A stretch of 64,000 bases of DNA, taken from Batrachochytrium dendrobatidis JAM81. Lineage: Eukaryota > Chytridiomycota > Chytridiomycetes > Rhizophydiales. The DNA is taken from contig NW_006281102.1 in NCBI RefSeq assembly GCF_000203795.2, forward strand, positions 600,567-664,566, written 5' to 3'. A program made the position numbers and the translations under genes. Below the pieces are notes generated by a model. It saw only the letters and a program-made list of their open reading frames with translations, was not told where the DNA came from and made no database searches. Every line of letters starts with the position of its first letter. Position 1 is the stretch's first letter. Shown here one piece after another: positions 43,340 to 54,827 of the stretch.

Positions 43340-46108
43340 ATGACGTCTGTGAGTCCAGAAAAGATGGTTGAGAAACATTCCCATACTACTGCTTCTTCTA
43401 GCAACAGCAAAAAGCCTGTGCCGGCTGAAAAATCTGCCAATCCAACAGCAGCATCCATCAAACCTGCCATGGATGCAGAATCCACAAAAGAATCTACCAA
43501 GCAGAACAGCTCTGACAATGAAGAAGAGGATGAGAAGACATCAGATACACTGGATGCATCCAAATCAAGTAATATGACGTTTGAGGAGTTGGCAAGTAAA
43601 CTATTTTGTTGTGCTAAGCATTTTACAGCTGCATTCTTGTAAAATGGAACACTATTTTACTCTCAACTATACAATGACCAAATACCTGTTGTGATTTTTT
43701 ACTACACATTGATTGCTCAATGTATTTCCAATCCTTTCAAACACAGCGTTCATCATACGATGCTCACAAATCAAACTGTAGTTTTGAACCAAGATTATTT
43801 CTTTCTTTATATTTGACATGACCATGCATTGTATGATCACCAAGTTTGACACCAGATTCATGTATTGCAGTTCAACTATTGGGCCGACTGTTGTCAATAC
43901 AACAGCACACACTCGTACATTTTGTTGTATTCTGAATCCGATATATTCGCGTTCTAACCCAAGAAAGCAATCATCACAATTTCAGGAATACAGCTATACA
44001 TGTCAAGCACCCAATGTTTCTTGTAATGTTTGGACTGCAAGAAACAAGAGCTGTAGATTGAACAACTGTCGAGAGTGTGGGATGTACTGCAATGTGATGT
44101 TGGTATTTGGTCAGTTTCTAATACAAAAATGAGCACAAACACCAGCGACTTTGCTAAGCAGCTCAAAAGACACAATGTTGTCCAGTGAATTTGATGATCG
44201 TCATCATGTCATGATACTGGATGTGAATTATATACTTTGACATCCTTGTTATGTTTCATTTTACACGAATGCGACTGTAATGGCAGATGGTATAAATATA
44301 CAAAATATTGGCATCAAAACTTACATTTTTCAACTGATTTAATATAGGGTATTATTCCCGAACTAATTGAAGCTTGCACTACACTTGGATTTAAAAAGCC
44401 TTCTGATATCCAATGTGCATCGATTCCAGTGGCATTGACAGGTAACTTTGACCTTACAAACGCCTAAACAAAACCATTGTTTTTAAAATTGATATTGGTT
44501 TTCAATCAAAATAATGTGCATTATTTGAACCACAGCACTCACGATCCACTATTTTTGTATGGGCTAGGTCGTGATATTATTGGTCTTGCTCAGACTGGAT
44601 CTGGAAAAACTGCTGCATTTGCATTACCAATTTTACAAACTCTTTTTGCCAACCCCCAACATCTCTATGCTTGTGTTATAGCTCCTACTAGGTAATATAA
44701 ATTATTTTGTTTGAACAAATGTTTAATATCCATTCTAGAAATTAATATGTCAAGTGCTTGATACAATCGGGACTGACCACGTTGAATTAACTATGCGGTT
44801 ATTTTGAATTAAAGAGAGCTGGCATTTCAGATTTCAGAGCAGTTTGAAGCACTTGGATCTGTTATTGGAGTGCGCTGTGCAGTTATTGTTGGTGGAATGG
44901 ATATGATGAGTCAATCGATTGCTCTTTCAAAAAAACCTCACGTTATCATTTGCACACCTGGTCGTCTTGTTGATCATCTTGAAAACACCAAAGGGTTCAA
45001 TTTGAAGCATCTCAAGTATCTGGTAGGTCGTAAACATCCTGCTATGACGAACCCCTTTTAAAAATGTGGATTGAATATTATTTAACTAGATGATGCATGA
45101 CTATATATGCGCTTGCCTTTTATAGGTCATGGATGAGGCCGATCGTCTACTTGATTTAGATTTTGGAGCAGAGATTGAAAAGGTACTCAAGGTGATTCCT
45201 AGAGAACGCAACACATACTTGTTTTCAGCAACGATGACAAGCAAAGTTGAAAAGCTTCAGCGAGCATCACTGGTGAATCCAGTCAAGGTTGAAGTTGCCA
45301 CTAAATACTCGACAGTAGACACTCTGCTCCAATACTACACGTTTTTCCCTTACAAACAAAAGGAATGTTATTTGACGTACTTGTTGAACGAACTTTCTGG
45401 CCAAACATGCATTGTATTCACGCTTACGTGTGCATCGACTCAAAAACTTGCATTGATGCTACGCAATCTTGGCTTTGAAGCCGTATGTCTTCATGGACAA
45501 CTCACTCAACCCAAACGGTTGGGAGCATTAGCCAAATTTAAAAGTGGTGGTCGAAATATTTTGATTGCTACAGATGTAGCTAGCCGTGGATTGGATATTC
45601 CTGGTGTCGATGTTGTGATCAACTATGATGTACCACAAAGCAGCAAGGATTATATTCACCGTGTTGGACGAACTGCACGAGCAGGACGGTCAGGCAAATC
45701 CATTACGCTTGTGACTCAGTAAGTAAACTATACATGCATTGATCTTGTCAATACAGCTATAGCAGTTTAATGGTTTTGTATTGTTATAATTTAAACTATC
45801 CATGAACAGGCGGGTTAACTGTGTATTTTGTGAATAGATACGATGTAGAATGGTACCAACGAATTGAACATGCAATTCAAAAAAAACTGACGGAATATCC
45901 ATTTGGACATGATAAATCAGCTGTTTTGATGCTTCAAGAGCGTGTATCTGAAGCTGTGCGATTTGCTCATATGCAACTCAAGGATGAGAATCTCAAACAT
46001 AAAGGCAGCAAGCGTGGCCGTGGTGGTGATGCAGAGCAACGAGATGATGAAGAGAGTGCGGCAAAGCATCTTACTAAAAGAAAGATAAAGAAGAATGATC
46101 GAAAATAA
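43340..46108 (+). CDS. RRP3: DEAD-box RNA helicase RRP3/DDX47
   Basis: Six exons (43340-43591, 44348-44441, 44568-44691, 44815-45022, 45126-45718, 45838-46108) total 1542 nt, 513 residues. Motifs in order: [19 protein letters not shown], the Q-motif region [14 protein letters not shown], Walker [15 protein letters not shown] (split by an intron), [50 protein letters not shown] and [24 protein letters not shown] is specific to Rrp3/DDX47. The enzyme acts in the nucleolus on 18S pre-rRNA processing. Intron 1 (756 bp) contains TIR element H and must use a GC donor (TTG|GCAAGT) to reach GIIPE in frame. Confidence 0.94.
43626..44277. mobile_element. TIR element (MITE-like), copy H, in RRP3 intron 1
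   Basis: 652 bp with the cleanest ends: CAGCTGCATTCTTGTAAAAT and ATTTTACACGAATGCGACTG, each flanked by TA (43624-43625 and 44278-44279). TA duplication and a CAG start are typical of Tc1/mariner-type transposition. There is no transposase ORF, so it would depend on an element elsewhere. Confidence 0.85.
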
Positions 46109-46558
46109 ATAAAAACAGAATGAAAAACGATCAATTGATGAATTACAAACTACAGCTGGTGTCAATAGGATGGAGTATAATCCAAATATATATATTAGTT
46201 CAGGTTGATGTACAGATTGTATAAATGAATCTTTTGTCAAAACAAGATCAAATGAGTGATGTTTTATACTGAATTAAAAAAAGAGCAGCAGATTATTGCT
46301 GTGACACAATAGATGATCTTGCAATTCAAATCAACAATTTATCGATATTTGGAAGTTTGACTACAGAAAAGTGAGTAAACTTTACGCAAGTCTTTAAACA
46401 CACGATACACGCTGATTTACTACAATTTCACACTTGATAACTTTAAATTTGAATTACTCGGAAATGCAATTATTGAATTTGATTCTTGAAAATTCTGCTC
46501 GAGTTTTTTATTTTGTTTGAGCCCAAGTTGGAAACCAAAAGTAGCAATCATAGTGAGG
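46109..46558. other. Intergenic, nothing recognised
   Basis: 450 bp between RRP3 and mL40, both on the plus strand. AT-rich, no repeat or RNA gene seen. Confidence 0.4.
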
Positions 46559-47104
46559 ATGATTGCATCAACGGCATTGATATCAACACTTGCTAGGGCA
46601 GCTATTGCTGCTCCAAATACTTTTGTACGCTTCATGTCAATTGCTGCTGCCAACAAAAACAAGCAAGTAACCACCAAGGATGTACCTCTCGACGCTCGTC
46701 TTAAACATATCAAGTCTGTACTCTATGAATTGCCAGCCAAGGCAGCAGCAGAAAGAGAAGCAATAGCAGAACAAAAGGACATTGATATACCAAACGGAAA
46801 CCTCAATATACCAACGTTTTTACCAGCAGTTTATGTAGGTAACGATGCGGTCCAGATCCAGAAGGAGACAATTGAACGGGCATGGTGTTTGTTGAAACAG
46901 CAAGAATCAGTCATGACCATGAATGCACTTAAGCGAAAGTACTCTGCCATGCGAGCGGCCATGGAGGAATTGGAAAAAACAGACTCGAGACTGTTTAATG
47001 GAACATTAGAAAAGGCAGAGGTGCAGTTGTTTCCTAAACGTATGCGAGTGCCCACCGACACTCCACCACTGAATGGATGGAATAGCGATCGTACCATCAA
47101 CTAA
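46559..47104 (+). CDS. Mitochondrial large-ribosomal-subunit protein mL40
   Basis: 181 residues from the ATG at 46559; the upstream frame opens at a TTG. The leader MIASTALISTLARAAIAAP is an amphipathic mitochondrial targeting signal. The body matches mL40 (human MRPL40, yeast Mrpl28): ETIERAWCLLKQQES, a basic helix LKRKYSAMRAAMEEL, LFNGTLEK and the C-terminal FPKRMRVPTDTPPLNGWN. It converges on RPS6 with 206 bp between stop codons. Confidence 0.82.
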   Translation: MIASTALISTLARAAIAAPNTFVRFMSIAAANKNKQVTTKDVPLDARLKHIKSVLYELPAKAAAEREAIAEQKDIDIPNGNLNIPTFLPAVYVGNDAVQIQKETIERAWCLLKQQESVMTMNALKRKYSAMRAAMEELEKTDSRLFNGTLEKAEVQLFPKRMRVPTDTPPLNGWNSDRTIN

Positions 47105-47310
47105 GCTCAATCGAGCATTTTCAAATGAAAAATAGACTCTTGAGCCATTTCTTGCCAGCAGGCTAACCGTTGTGATCAAATCTGTTTTTTAATTAAATCT
47201 CCTTTTATCCAATAAAACTCACATGAATCATAAAATGGTTTAAAGAATCATTGTTGTTGAGAAAAGAATATATGGTACTGCAAAACAAATTCTGAATAAC
47301 AGCAACAAGC

Positions 47311-48760
47311 TTATTCCTTGGCAGACGAGGTCGACTTGCGAGTCGACGACAGGCGTCTCTTGACATGGATTTCATGACGCTTCTCCTTCTTCTCCTTAAT
47401 GCGTAGAGCAAGAAGTTGGGTGTAATTAGCTGCTGCCTCTCTGGAGGACTCGGCATTACGGCGCTTGACTGCTTTGAGGTTGCGCTTACGCTGAAGAGTA
47501 AGTGGTGTCACAAGACGCTGGATCTTGGGTGCCTTGGATCTAATCTTGGTGGCATCCTTCTTGGACACAACATCACGGCGAATAACATACTTGCGAACAT
47601 CATCCTCCTTGGTCAAGTTGAACATCTTGCGGATGTTGTTGGCACGCTTGGGACCAAGACGCTTGGGGATAGCAACGTCAGTGAGACCTGGGATATCCTG
47701 CTCGCCCTGTTTCACGACAACAAGAGAAAGTGCAGAAATATCAGATCCAACAATGCATCCGCGAACCGACTTGCGCTTACGCTCACCGGTACGGCGGGAA
47801 CGATAGCAAGAGTGACCGTCAGAGAGCAAAAGACGGACACGGTGAGGGAGAAGAACACCCTGCTTCATAGGGAAACCTTGCTTGTCGTTTCCACCAGTGA
47901 TCTTGAAGATGTATCCCTTGAACTCATCGCCAAGTCCATCTCCACTGACCTCGGTAGCCATGCGCTTGTCATAAAAGATGCGGCTATACCATTAAAAATA
48001 AGATTGACGTTCCAGATGCGCAGTCATATCAAGACAATCAAGTATAAAAATAGATCAGTTTTACAAGTCATGGCCAATATAGATGATACATGCAAATGTA
48101 TATGCAGTTCAGTTGTAATGATTTGCAGATCTCCAAAGTGCTGATATCAAAAGTATCCACAACGAAAATACATCATTGTATTGATACTAATCGACAAGAG
48201 TCTGCATAGGATAATGCAGCTACTTGCTAAGCTGAAAAGGCTGCATTTGAATCAACATCGATTCCATTATATTCAAAATTTGCTGCTAGAGAAAAAACAA
48301 AAGATCCAGTTGCTGAATATCACTTACAGCTTGCGCTCGTCATCGATTTCAACCATCTTCTGAGCACCAGTGGCCGGGTAGGCAATATTGATCTGTATAA
48401 TAAAAATACAATGCATATCAAGTCAGTATTAAAAGCATTGAATACAGGTCATGAGTTGTCGTAATCCAATGCCACAAGTCTGGAAGTAAGCAATAAACAG
48501 GTGCAGGAATGATGGAGATTCCCAAATAAACCCAACATGACGATTATCAATGACAACCAAATGTTGAGCGGCTTCCAAAAATGCACGACTCGATAATGGC
48601 CAGTCTCATCATTCAAGTGTTGTAGTCCATCCAAGTGCATGCATGCATCAGAAAACATCCACCCATCCATGCATCCATAGTATCATTCTCAAATACGACA
48701 GTATCGATAGTTGTAGTATTGGTTGCAGTAGGTCCAGCATGAATCCCAACTTGCCTTCAT
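47311..48760 (-). CDS. RPS6: 40S ribosomal protein S6 (eS6)
   Basis: Three exons: a 6-nt exon ATGAAG at 48755-48760, then 48328-48392 and 47311-47983. Together they read [39 protein letters not shown] and then [49 protein letters not shown] and [10 protein letters not shown]. This is eS6 from end to end; the C-terminal tail [11 protein letters not shown] keeps the RRLSS phosphorylation site of the TOR/S6-kinase pathway. Intron 1 (48393-48754) has a GC donor (AAG|GCAAGT) and no better start exon is visible. Only about 125 bp separate its ATG from the right arm of the inverted duplication. Codon use is strongly biased, as expected for a highly expressed gene. Confidence 0.95.
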
Positions 48761-48885
48761 GTTGTGATTGTGCGAGTGAGTCAAATTGCTGCATCGCTCA
48801 GTCAAAACCCATCAAAATGTCGCGTGCTGATTGGCTGGAATTGCATCTGCTGTTGACACAAAGTCAAATGTTTGAAATTATTCAC

Positions 48886-49032
48886 GTGGCACAAGTCAAG
48901 ACTTCAATTACTACGACTCGCACAGCAGCAATGGAATTCAAGCGAGCGGGAAGAATGGATTTAGTGAAGCAGGCATTAATTCGAGTAAAGTTGATGACTG
49001 CTGAAATGGAGGAAGTTGAACGGTCAATGTAA
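48886..49032 (+). pseudogene. Detached CC2D1 terminal exon fragment
   Basis: Copy of 32519-32665, encoding VAQVKTSITTTRTAAMEFKR through the C-terminus and stop. The copy starts 5 bp inside exon 6, without its splice acceptor. The frame happens to stay open upstream (an ORF reading 48643-49032), but that upstream part is not CC2D1. One visible change: the third-last residue is Arg instead of Gln. With no acceptor and no 5' exons it is presumably non-functional. Confidence 0.8.
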
Positions 49033-49339
49033 ACCATTCTTGTGCAGTACCAATGCGCTACTTGTGAACCAACATACTAGTTTAATCTATAAGCGACAGT
49101 TGAACATTGACAACATTCTATGCAATCAAATAAAAACAGTTCGAGTAGATACCATAAAGTCAATGCAATAAGTAGTTTATTGGAATTGTTCAAAGCCAGA
49201 CCAAAAAGCAGTAAAATGGCTATTGATTGCAATCAATTGTATATACCAAACATTGTCCATTCAATAAAATCCAAAGATATATCCACAATAGTCTATACTG
49301 CAAACGATATTTCCATAATCACGACTCGTTATCCAAGTA

Positions 49340-50015
49340 TCAAGCATTAGGATCTCGAGTAACAATGACAGGACATTTCAAGTTGTGGATCAAATGCTCA
49401 GACACCGATCCCAGGAACAGTCGGTTTAGTGTTGTCAATCCTCGCGAACCCATAATGACCATGTCGGCCTTGACATCTTCAATCTTGAACACTAGCTCTT
49501 CACGAGCATCTCCACGAAGTGCAATAGCCCGTACATGCAGTCCGTGCTGCTTGATGGCTTTTGCGGTCTTGATCAGCAGTTCGTGAGACTCGATTCTGCT
49601 AGCATCTTCTTTGACGGACAGTGTTTCTGTATAAATGTATTAGCTTGCGGACATACTATGCAGTCATGACCATAAGATCAGCCAGGGTATACAACTCACC
49701 GCCATAATCAACAAAGGGTGCGCCATAACTCAAAGCAGGTATAGTAATCAATGGTCTGACATGCAGCACAACAACTTGATCGGTTTCTTTGCGCAAAATG
49801 TTCTTGATGGCCCATTCGATGGCATACGTACTGCTTGAAGATCCATCAATGGCAATACAAATGGTGCGCGAAGAGGACTCGTGCACTTCTGCATGTACTT
49901 CTTCATGGACTGGAGCAGCAGCAGCACTTGGAGCAGCAACAGTACTTGGAACTGTGGTAGTACTTGGAGCAGCAACAGCACTTGGGACTGTGGTAGTGTT
50001 TGGAACAGCACTCAT
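49340..50015 (-). CDS. Universal stress protein, right copy
   Basis: Mirror copy of the gene at 31536-32211, with exons 49700-50015 and 49340-49626 and the same splice signals. The 200-residue product appears identical; the only coding difference I noticed is a synonymous GTT/GTC in the Pro/Ala/Thr repeat. The gene is complete, with its full promoter shared with the right CHO2 copy, so it should be expressed unless silenced. Confidence 0.9.
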
Positions 50016-50570
50016 GATCGTCGATGGTATTCAAATCAAGATTTAATCTTGCCGAGACTTTCAAACGGCATTTTGATATTTATACTCGAACGATGAGTCA
50101 CGTGTGAGTGACTGAAGTTGACTCAAACCAAGACATGAATAAATATCCAACAAGTGTACAGCAAGTGTAGTAAATATTTAATAAATATCCACCAAGTGTT
50201 CAACAAGTGTTCAAGTGTTTTGATCATGTAAAGTTGTAATACTAAAAATAATGGCTTGTCAGTCTATTTGGTCAACTTTACAGTTCCAATCCAATGGAAA
50301 AGTTTAATTGATTCCACATTTCGACATGTTAATACAAACTAGTCATGATTTTCTGGGTTGGATAGATTGGGATTGTTACTTTGATAGTAGTCGATGATGG
50401 ATTGTGCATGTAAAGCCATTTCTATTGTCAATATTGGACTGGCTCTACAAGCGGATCAACTTTATTTCATTTGATTCATGTATTAGTATATACATTCATC
50501 GACAACCATTGGATCTGTAATCAGCAGTGTCAGGATTAATACCACAATCAACACTGTAGTCATAGCACGG
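50016..50570. promoter_or_regulatory. Divergent CHO2/USP promoter, right copy
   Basis: 555 bp, identical to the left copy except for one extra 11-bp CACTTG-containing unit (near 50150-50160). This is the only sizeable non-coding difference seen between the arms. Confidence 0.55.
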
Positions 50571-53500
50571 ATGATACAATTGGATAGTGCTGAACCAATG
50601 CATCCAGTAGTAACAGATATATCTCATGAATGCTCTACAACTGCAACCCATAATAATGCCAAGAGCCATCCAACCACTTTAATGGATAATCAGGACCAGT
50701 CGCTGCCGTCATCTCTAATGAGAGAGGGTCGCACATATAGAGGAACACAGTTTCAGTTTCAAACAAGAACAAAACAACTGCTGCCTAGGTCTCTTAACCC
50801 AGCATGTGTCCATACCACAGTTGAATGGATCACTCTGGCAACCATTGTGTTGCAGATGGCCATGTTTGTATCTTGCAATGGATACGGATCCACTATGGGT
50901 AACACCAACCGTCCACAATCAGACTCGAGGCATGTTTTATTGTGGATGTATGCATTCTGGAGAGTCGTCTATAGTGTTGGGCTGGGAGCATTACTGAATG
51001 CACAGTCCAACACGGCTTTTATTGTCAGGATGTTCAAACGAATGGGTCTTGGCTCCAATTCTAATATTCCCCGCAACGAACTATGCACTTGGATTGTCGA
51101 TGAGATTGTCAAGCGCATGGAGCGAGATACAGATCTGCCGTACAACTACGATGTAAATGGTGTATTTGAATCATGTATAAATCAAGATTGCCATGTCCAC
51201 TACTTATGCAATGTATTGAATATCTAGTCGATGCCAACCGAGCTCAATGCGTGGCTGTTGTTTCAGGAGATCTGCAACTTTGTGATATCCAATGACTTTG
51301 TAGCTTATATTCTTGTATCGTTGTCGTACTATCAAGCTCCGCCATGGTTGGATCTGACGCTTCGCGACGGAGCACTTTTTGTTGGTGGCATGCTGATTAT
51401 TATGTTTAATATTTGGCTCAAACTAGATGCGTATGTGGTGCTCAAAGACTATTCCTGGTACTGGGGAGACTTTTTCTTTTTTATGGAAGATGCAGAGACG
51501 TTTGAGATTGGATTTGAAACACTACCGCATCCCATGTATTCGATTGGATATATCGGATACTATGGTGTTGCGTTGATCACACATAGTTACACGGTGTTGT
51601 TTGTGAGTCTGGCAACACACATGCTGCAGATTTTGTTTTTATATTTTGTAGAAGCACCACATGCTGCCAGGACATATGAAGTACCGTCCAAACAAGAGGG
51701 TAGGCGACGATAAGTTTTGAGTGTATTGATGGTATTGTTACGCGGATCGATATTGTATTGCAAGTTGATATTGACACATGTTTTGTGTGCAAATATATAT
51801 GTAGATGACGGTGTCAATGCAGATACACTGCAGCAATGGTTTACACGCGATCTGGTGATATTTAGTCGATTGGATCTATTCCGAAGTGGCGATATGCTGA
51901 CCCTGTTTATATATGCATACACTGTTATAACATCCATTTTTGTTGGACACATTGAAGAATATGACTGGAAGTACTGGTATTATGTTGGGTATGATTTGAT
52001 TTGTAATGTTTGTAATTGACTGATTTGATACATTTGTGATTGACTGAATGACTGGTTGATTTGATACATTTGTGACTGACTGAATGACTGATTGAATGAT
52101 ACATTTGTAATGTTTGTTTGATTGTAGTCAGACTGTGTTTTGGCGAATATTTCACACATATGGATTGGGACTGCTACTGTATCTTCAAGGTAAAAACAAG
52201 TTTTGGACACGACACTTTATCCGACACGGTGATGGACTACGTGAAGCACTACAGCATTGGAAAATGTATGTGATATTGAATGGGTTGTGGTTGTGATGGT
52301 GTTTGGTACGACTTTTATCGGTTGAACGCCAAATGTGATATTGTTCAGTACTCACACAGTTATGGTGGTCAAATAGACTATTCAATCTTTCGATTACAAT
52401 GACATATCTGTCGTTTTTTGTGTGTGCTTGGCGACTGTATATACCACCACAATCGTTCAGTGATGGACCAACAATTTTAAAACACATATTTGGCTGTGTG
52501 AGTAGTGTCAAGGATTGGTTGTTGACAAGTATAGCAGCTACAAATGGACTAACTGTATATATTTTGACGAGTAGCTGTTCATAATACTTCATGCTTGGGT
52601 TACAGTGTCGATATACGAAGTACGAGGACGTCTTGGATGGTTCCACGCCGAGTTTTTTATTGACTCGTTGTATGGAAAGAATGGACCAAGACACAATGGT
52701 GTATATCGATATTTGGAGAATCCGCTGTTGTATACATTTTCATGCTGGGGACTGACACTGATCTGTCGGTCGTGGACGCTGTTGTTTTTGACAGCTTTTG
52801 GGCAGATATCCAACTGGCTGTTTCTGAAACTAGTCATTGAGCAACACTATGTGAAGCTGTATGGTAAACGACCGTTTGAACAGAGTGGTGGACAAAGACG
52901 ATCGCTTAAAGGACGTGTGCAGTTGCTCGGATATAAAGTTAAACGAGTGGGACAGCAAATGGTGGAAAGAATGGAACGATTGGAGATTATTGATTCGATC
53001 ATGTCCAAAATACGGCGACTCAAGGACATCATTGGTAGTTATTCTGACGGCGATGATGGAGTGGTGGATGGCTATGGCTGTGATGCAGATACTATGCAAT
53101 TGATTCAAGGACGTGACATGAAACCAGAATCAGTGACTGGCGGAACAACCGACAGATTTTCAAAGCAGTTGACTATGATGCAAGACGGGTATGATACAAA
53201 CATTGAAAGCAACGACCTGTTTGTAACTGATGACTATGCAGAAGGTTTTACTCGTGACATGGACGGTGCACACTATGATGATGTTGGTTCAAGCACTAAT
53301 GCGAATGGTACCAGTGAATACGATGAACCACATCGTCCGCTGAATACGCCAGGACTATTTAGTACACCGACAGAAGCTACGGAACAAACACACAGTCGAT
53401 CAGTCACAGACACGGTAAGACTAGTTGTTAAAGAACTGGAGTATTTAGTTGATACGGCCAAGCCATGCGTCAAAGCGATTGTGGACCAGACCAAACTGCG

Positions 53501-54625
53501 TGTTGCCAATCTTGCGAATGTGTAAGTTGCATGATTGTGGTGTTGAACCCGAATACATGTGGTTGTACACTTGATTATATCAGCAATGATTGTGATGTTT
53601 AACATATGATTTGGTATGAATGTGTTTGTAGAGTTCGATTAGAAGACACTCTTTCACGCGACCAACTGCCGTTGCATTTGTATTCGTTGTCGGTTTGCAC
53701 TGCAAATTCACGCGAGCCAGCCGAGTTTCAACTTGGTGAACCGATTGTAATTGAGTTTACAGCTGCTCGGGAAACCATGAAAAGCAAAGACTGGATTGCA
53801 GTATACAGTGTCCATCAGAACTTTGATCCAGACACCACTACGAGCAAGTGTGGTACCCGATGGTCATGTGTATCTGGTTATCCGAGACGAACCATGGATG
53901 TGAATGCATCGGCCATATCCAATTGCACAACACTGACATCGACAACAGACAACAAAGCCATATCGACTGCACTTGCATCTACAGAGTTTTATGACGAGAC
54001 GGTCACGCCGTGGGTTCGAACAGGTGATCAGATGCATTTTGGGTATACCAAGGTGGATATTTCATCATCCAAAGATGATCCTGGGTTGCGTGTTGTTCGT
54101 GGACGACTTGTGTTTACTCGTGAACAACTTCCATGGCAAGTGGGAATGTTTGAAGTTCGATATCATTACGATGGACAGTATGTCGTGTTGGCACGCAGTG
54201 CACCGTTTCGAGTATCGCTTGATGTTAGCATGGAACACTTTGGGCCATGTAGTTCAGAGCATAACTCTAGTGATACAGCAGATAGTTATATATTGTCGTA
54301 TTCAGCATCGAGCCTTGCAATGAAACTTCAAGGCGTTGTTGAACGGTGTCTAGACATTGATGTATCTGGCGGGGATATGCCACTGGAGTTTCAAGAAAGC
54401 ATGTTGGAACGAGTCGTCATGCCAGCAATGCTCATGCAAACCATGACGATGTCTAAATATCAGCGCGAAGTGTGTAAGCGGATCGTGTATGCCATCAAGC
54501 ATATTTACGGGATTGACTTTTCGTGGCGTGTAGTTGAAATGGCAAGATCATTGATGGGACTTGGTGAGCGTATTCACGAAGCACATACAGTTCTTGGTTC
54601 GTATTCGCAAGAAAGACCTGAATAA
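50571..54625 (+). CDS. CHO2: Phosphatidylethanolamine N-methyltransferase, right copy
   Basis: Exons 50571-51152, 51228-51699, 51805-51988, 52128-52269, 52360-52570, 52606-53521 and 53632-54625 sum to 3501 nt, 1166 residues. All splice sites, the HPMYSIGYIGYYG and GVYRYLENP motifs and the C-terminal domain match the left copy. The only change I noticed is a synonymous TCG/TCA in a Ser run (VDISSS). No frameshift or stop was seen, so both copies should be functional. This suggests doubled capacity for the first step of PC synthesis from PE, or an assembly duplicate. Confidence 0.92.
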
Positions 54626-54827
54626 ATATACATGTATAATTGCACACCACATGGTTTGACTGTATTAGACTGGAGGGTCGTAATGGTGAGATGGTATGGT
54701 TTTAATTGATCAGTTTGACATGGCTCGAATGGTCATGTACAACTCGCATTAATAGTCATGTATAAAACAATTATTGAATAAAACTGATTTATTTCAAATA
54801 AACAAGAATCAATAGTACCACAATGGA

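Noticed and set aside
48643..48885. N-terminal part of the ORF running into the CC2D1 exon fragment
   Set aside because: Likely a chance open frame across the duplication junction; it overlaps the RPS6 5' region on the opposite strand.
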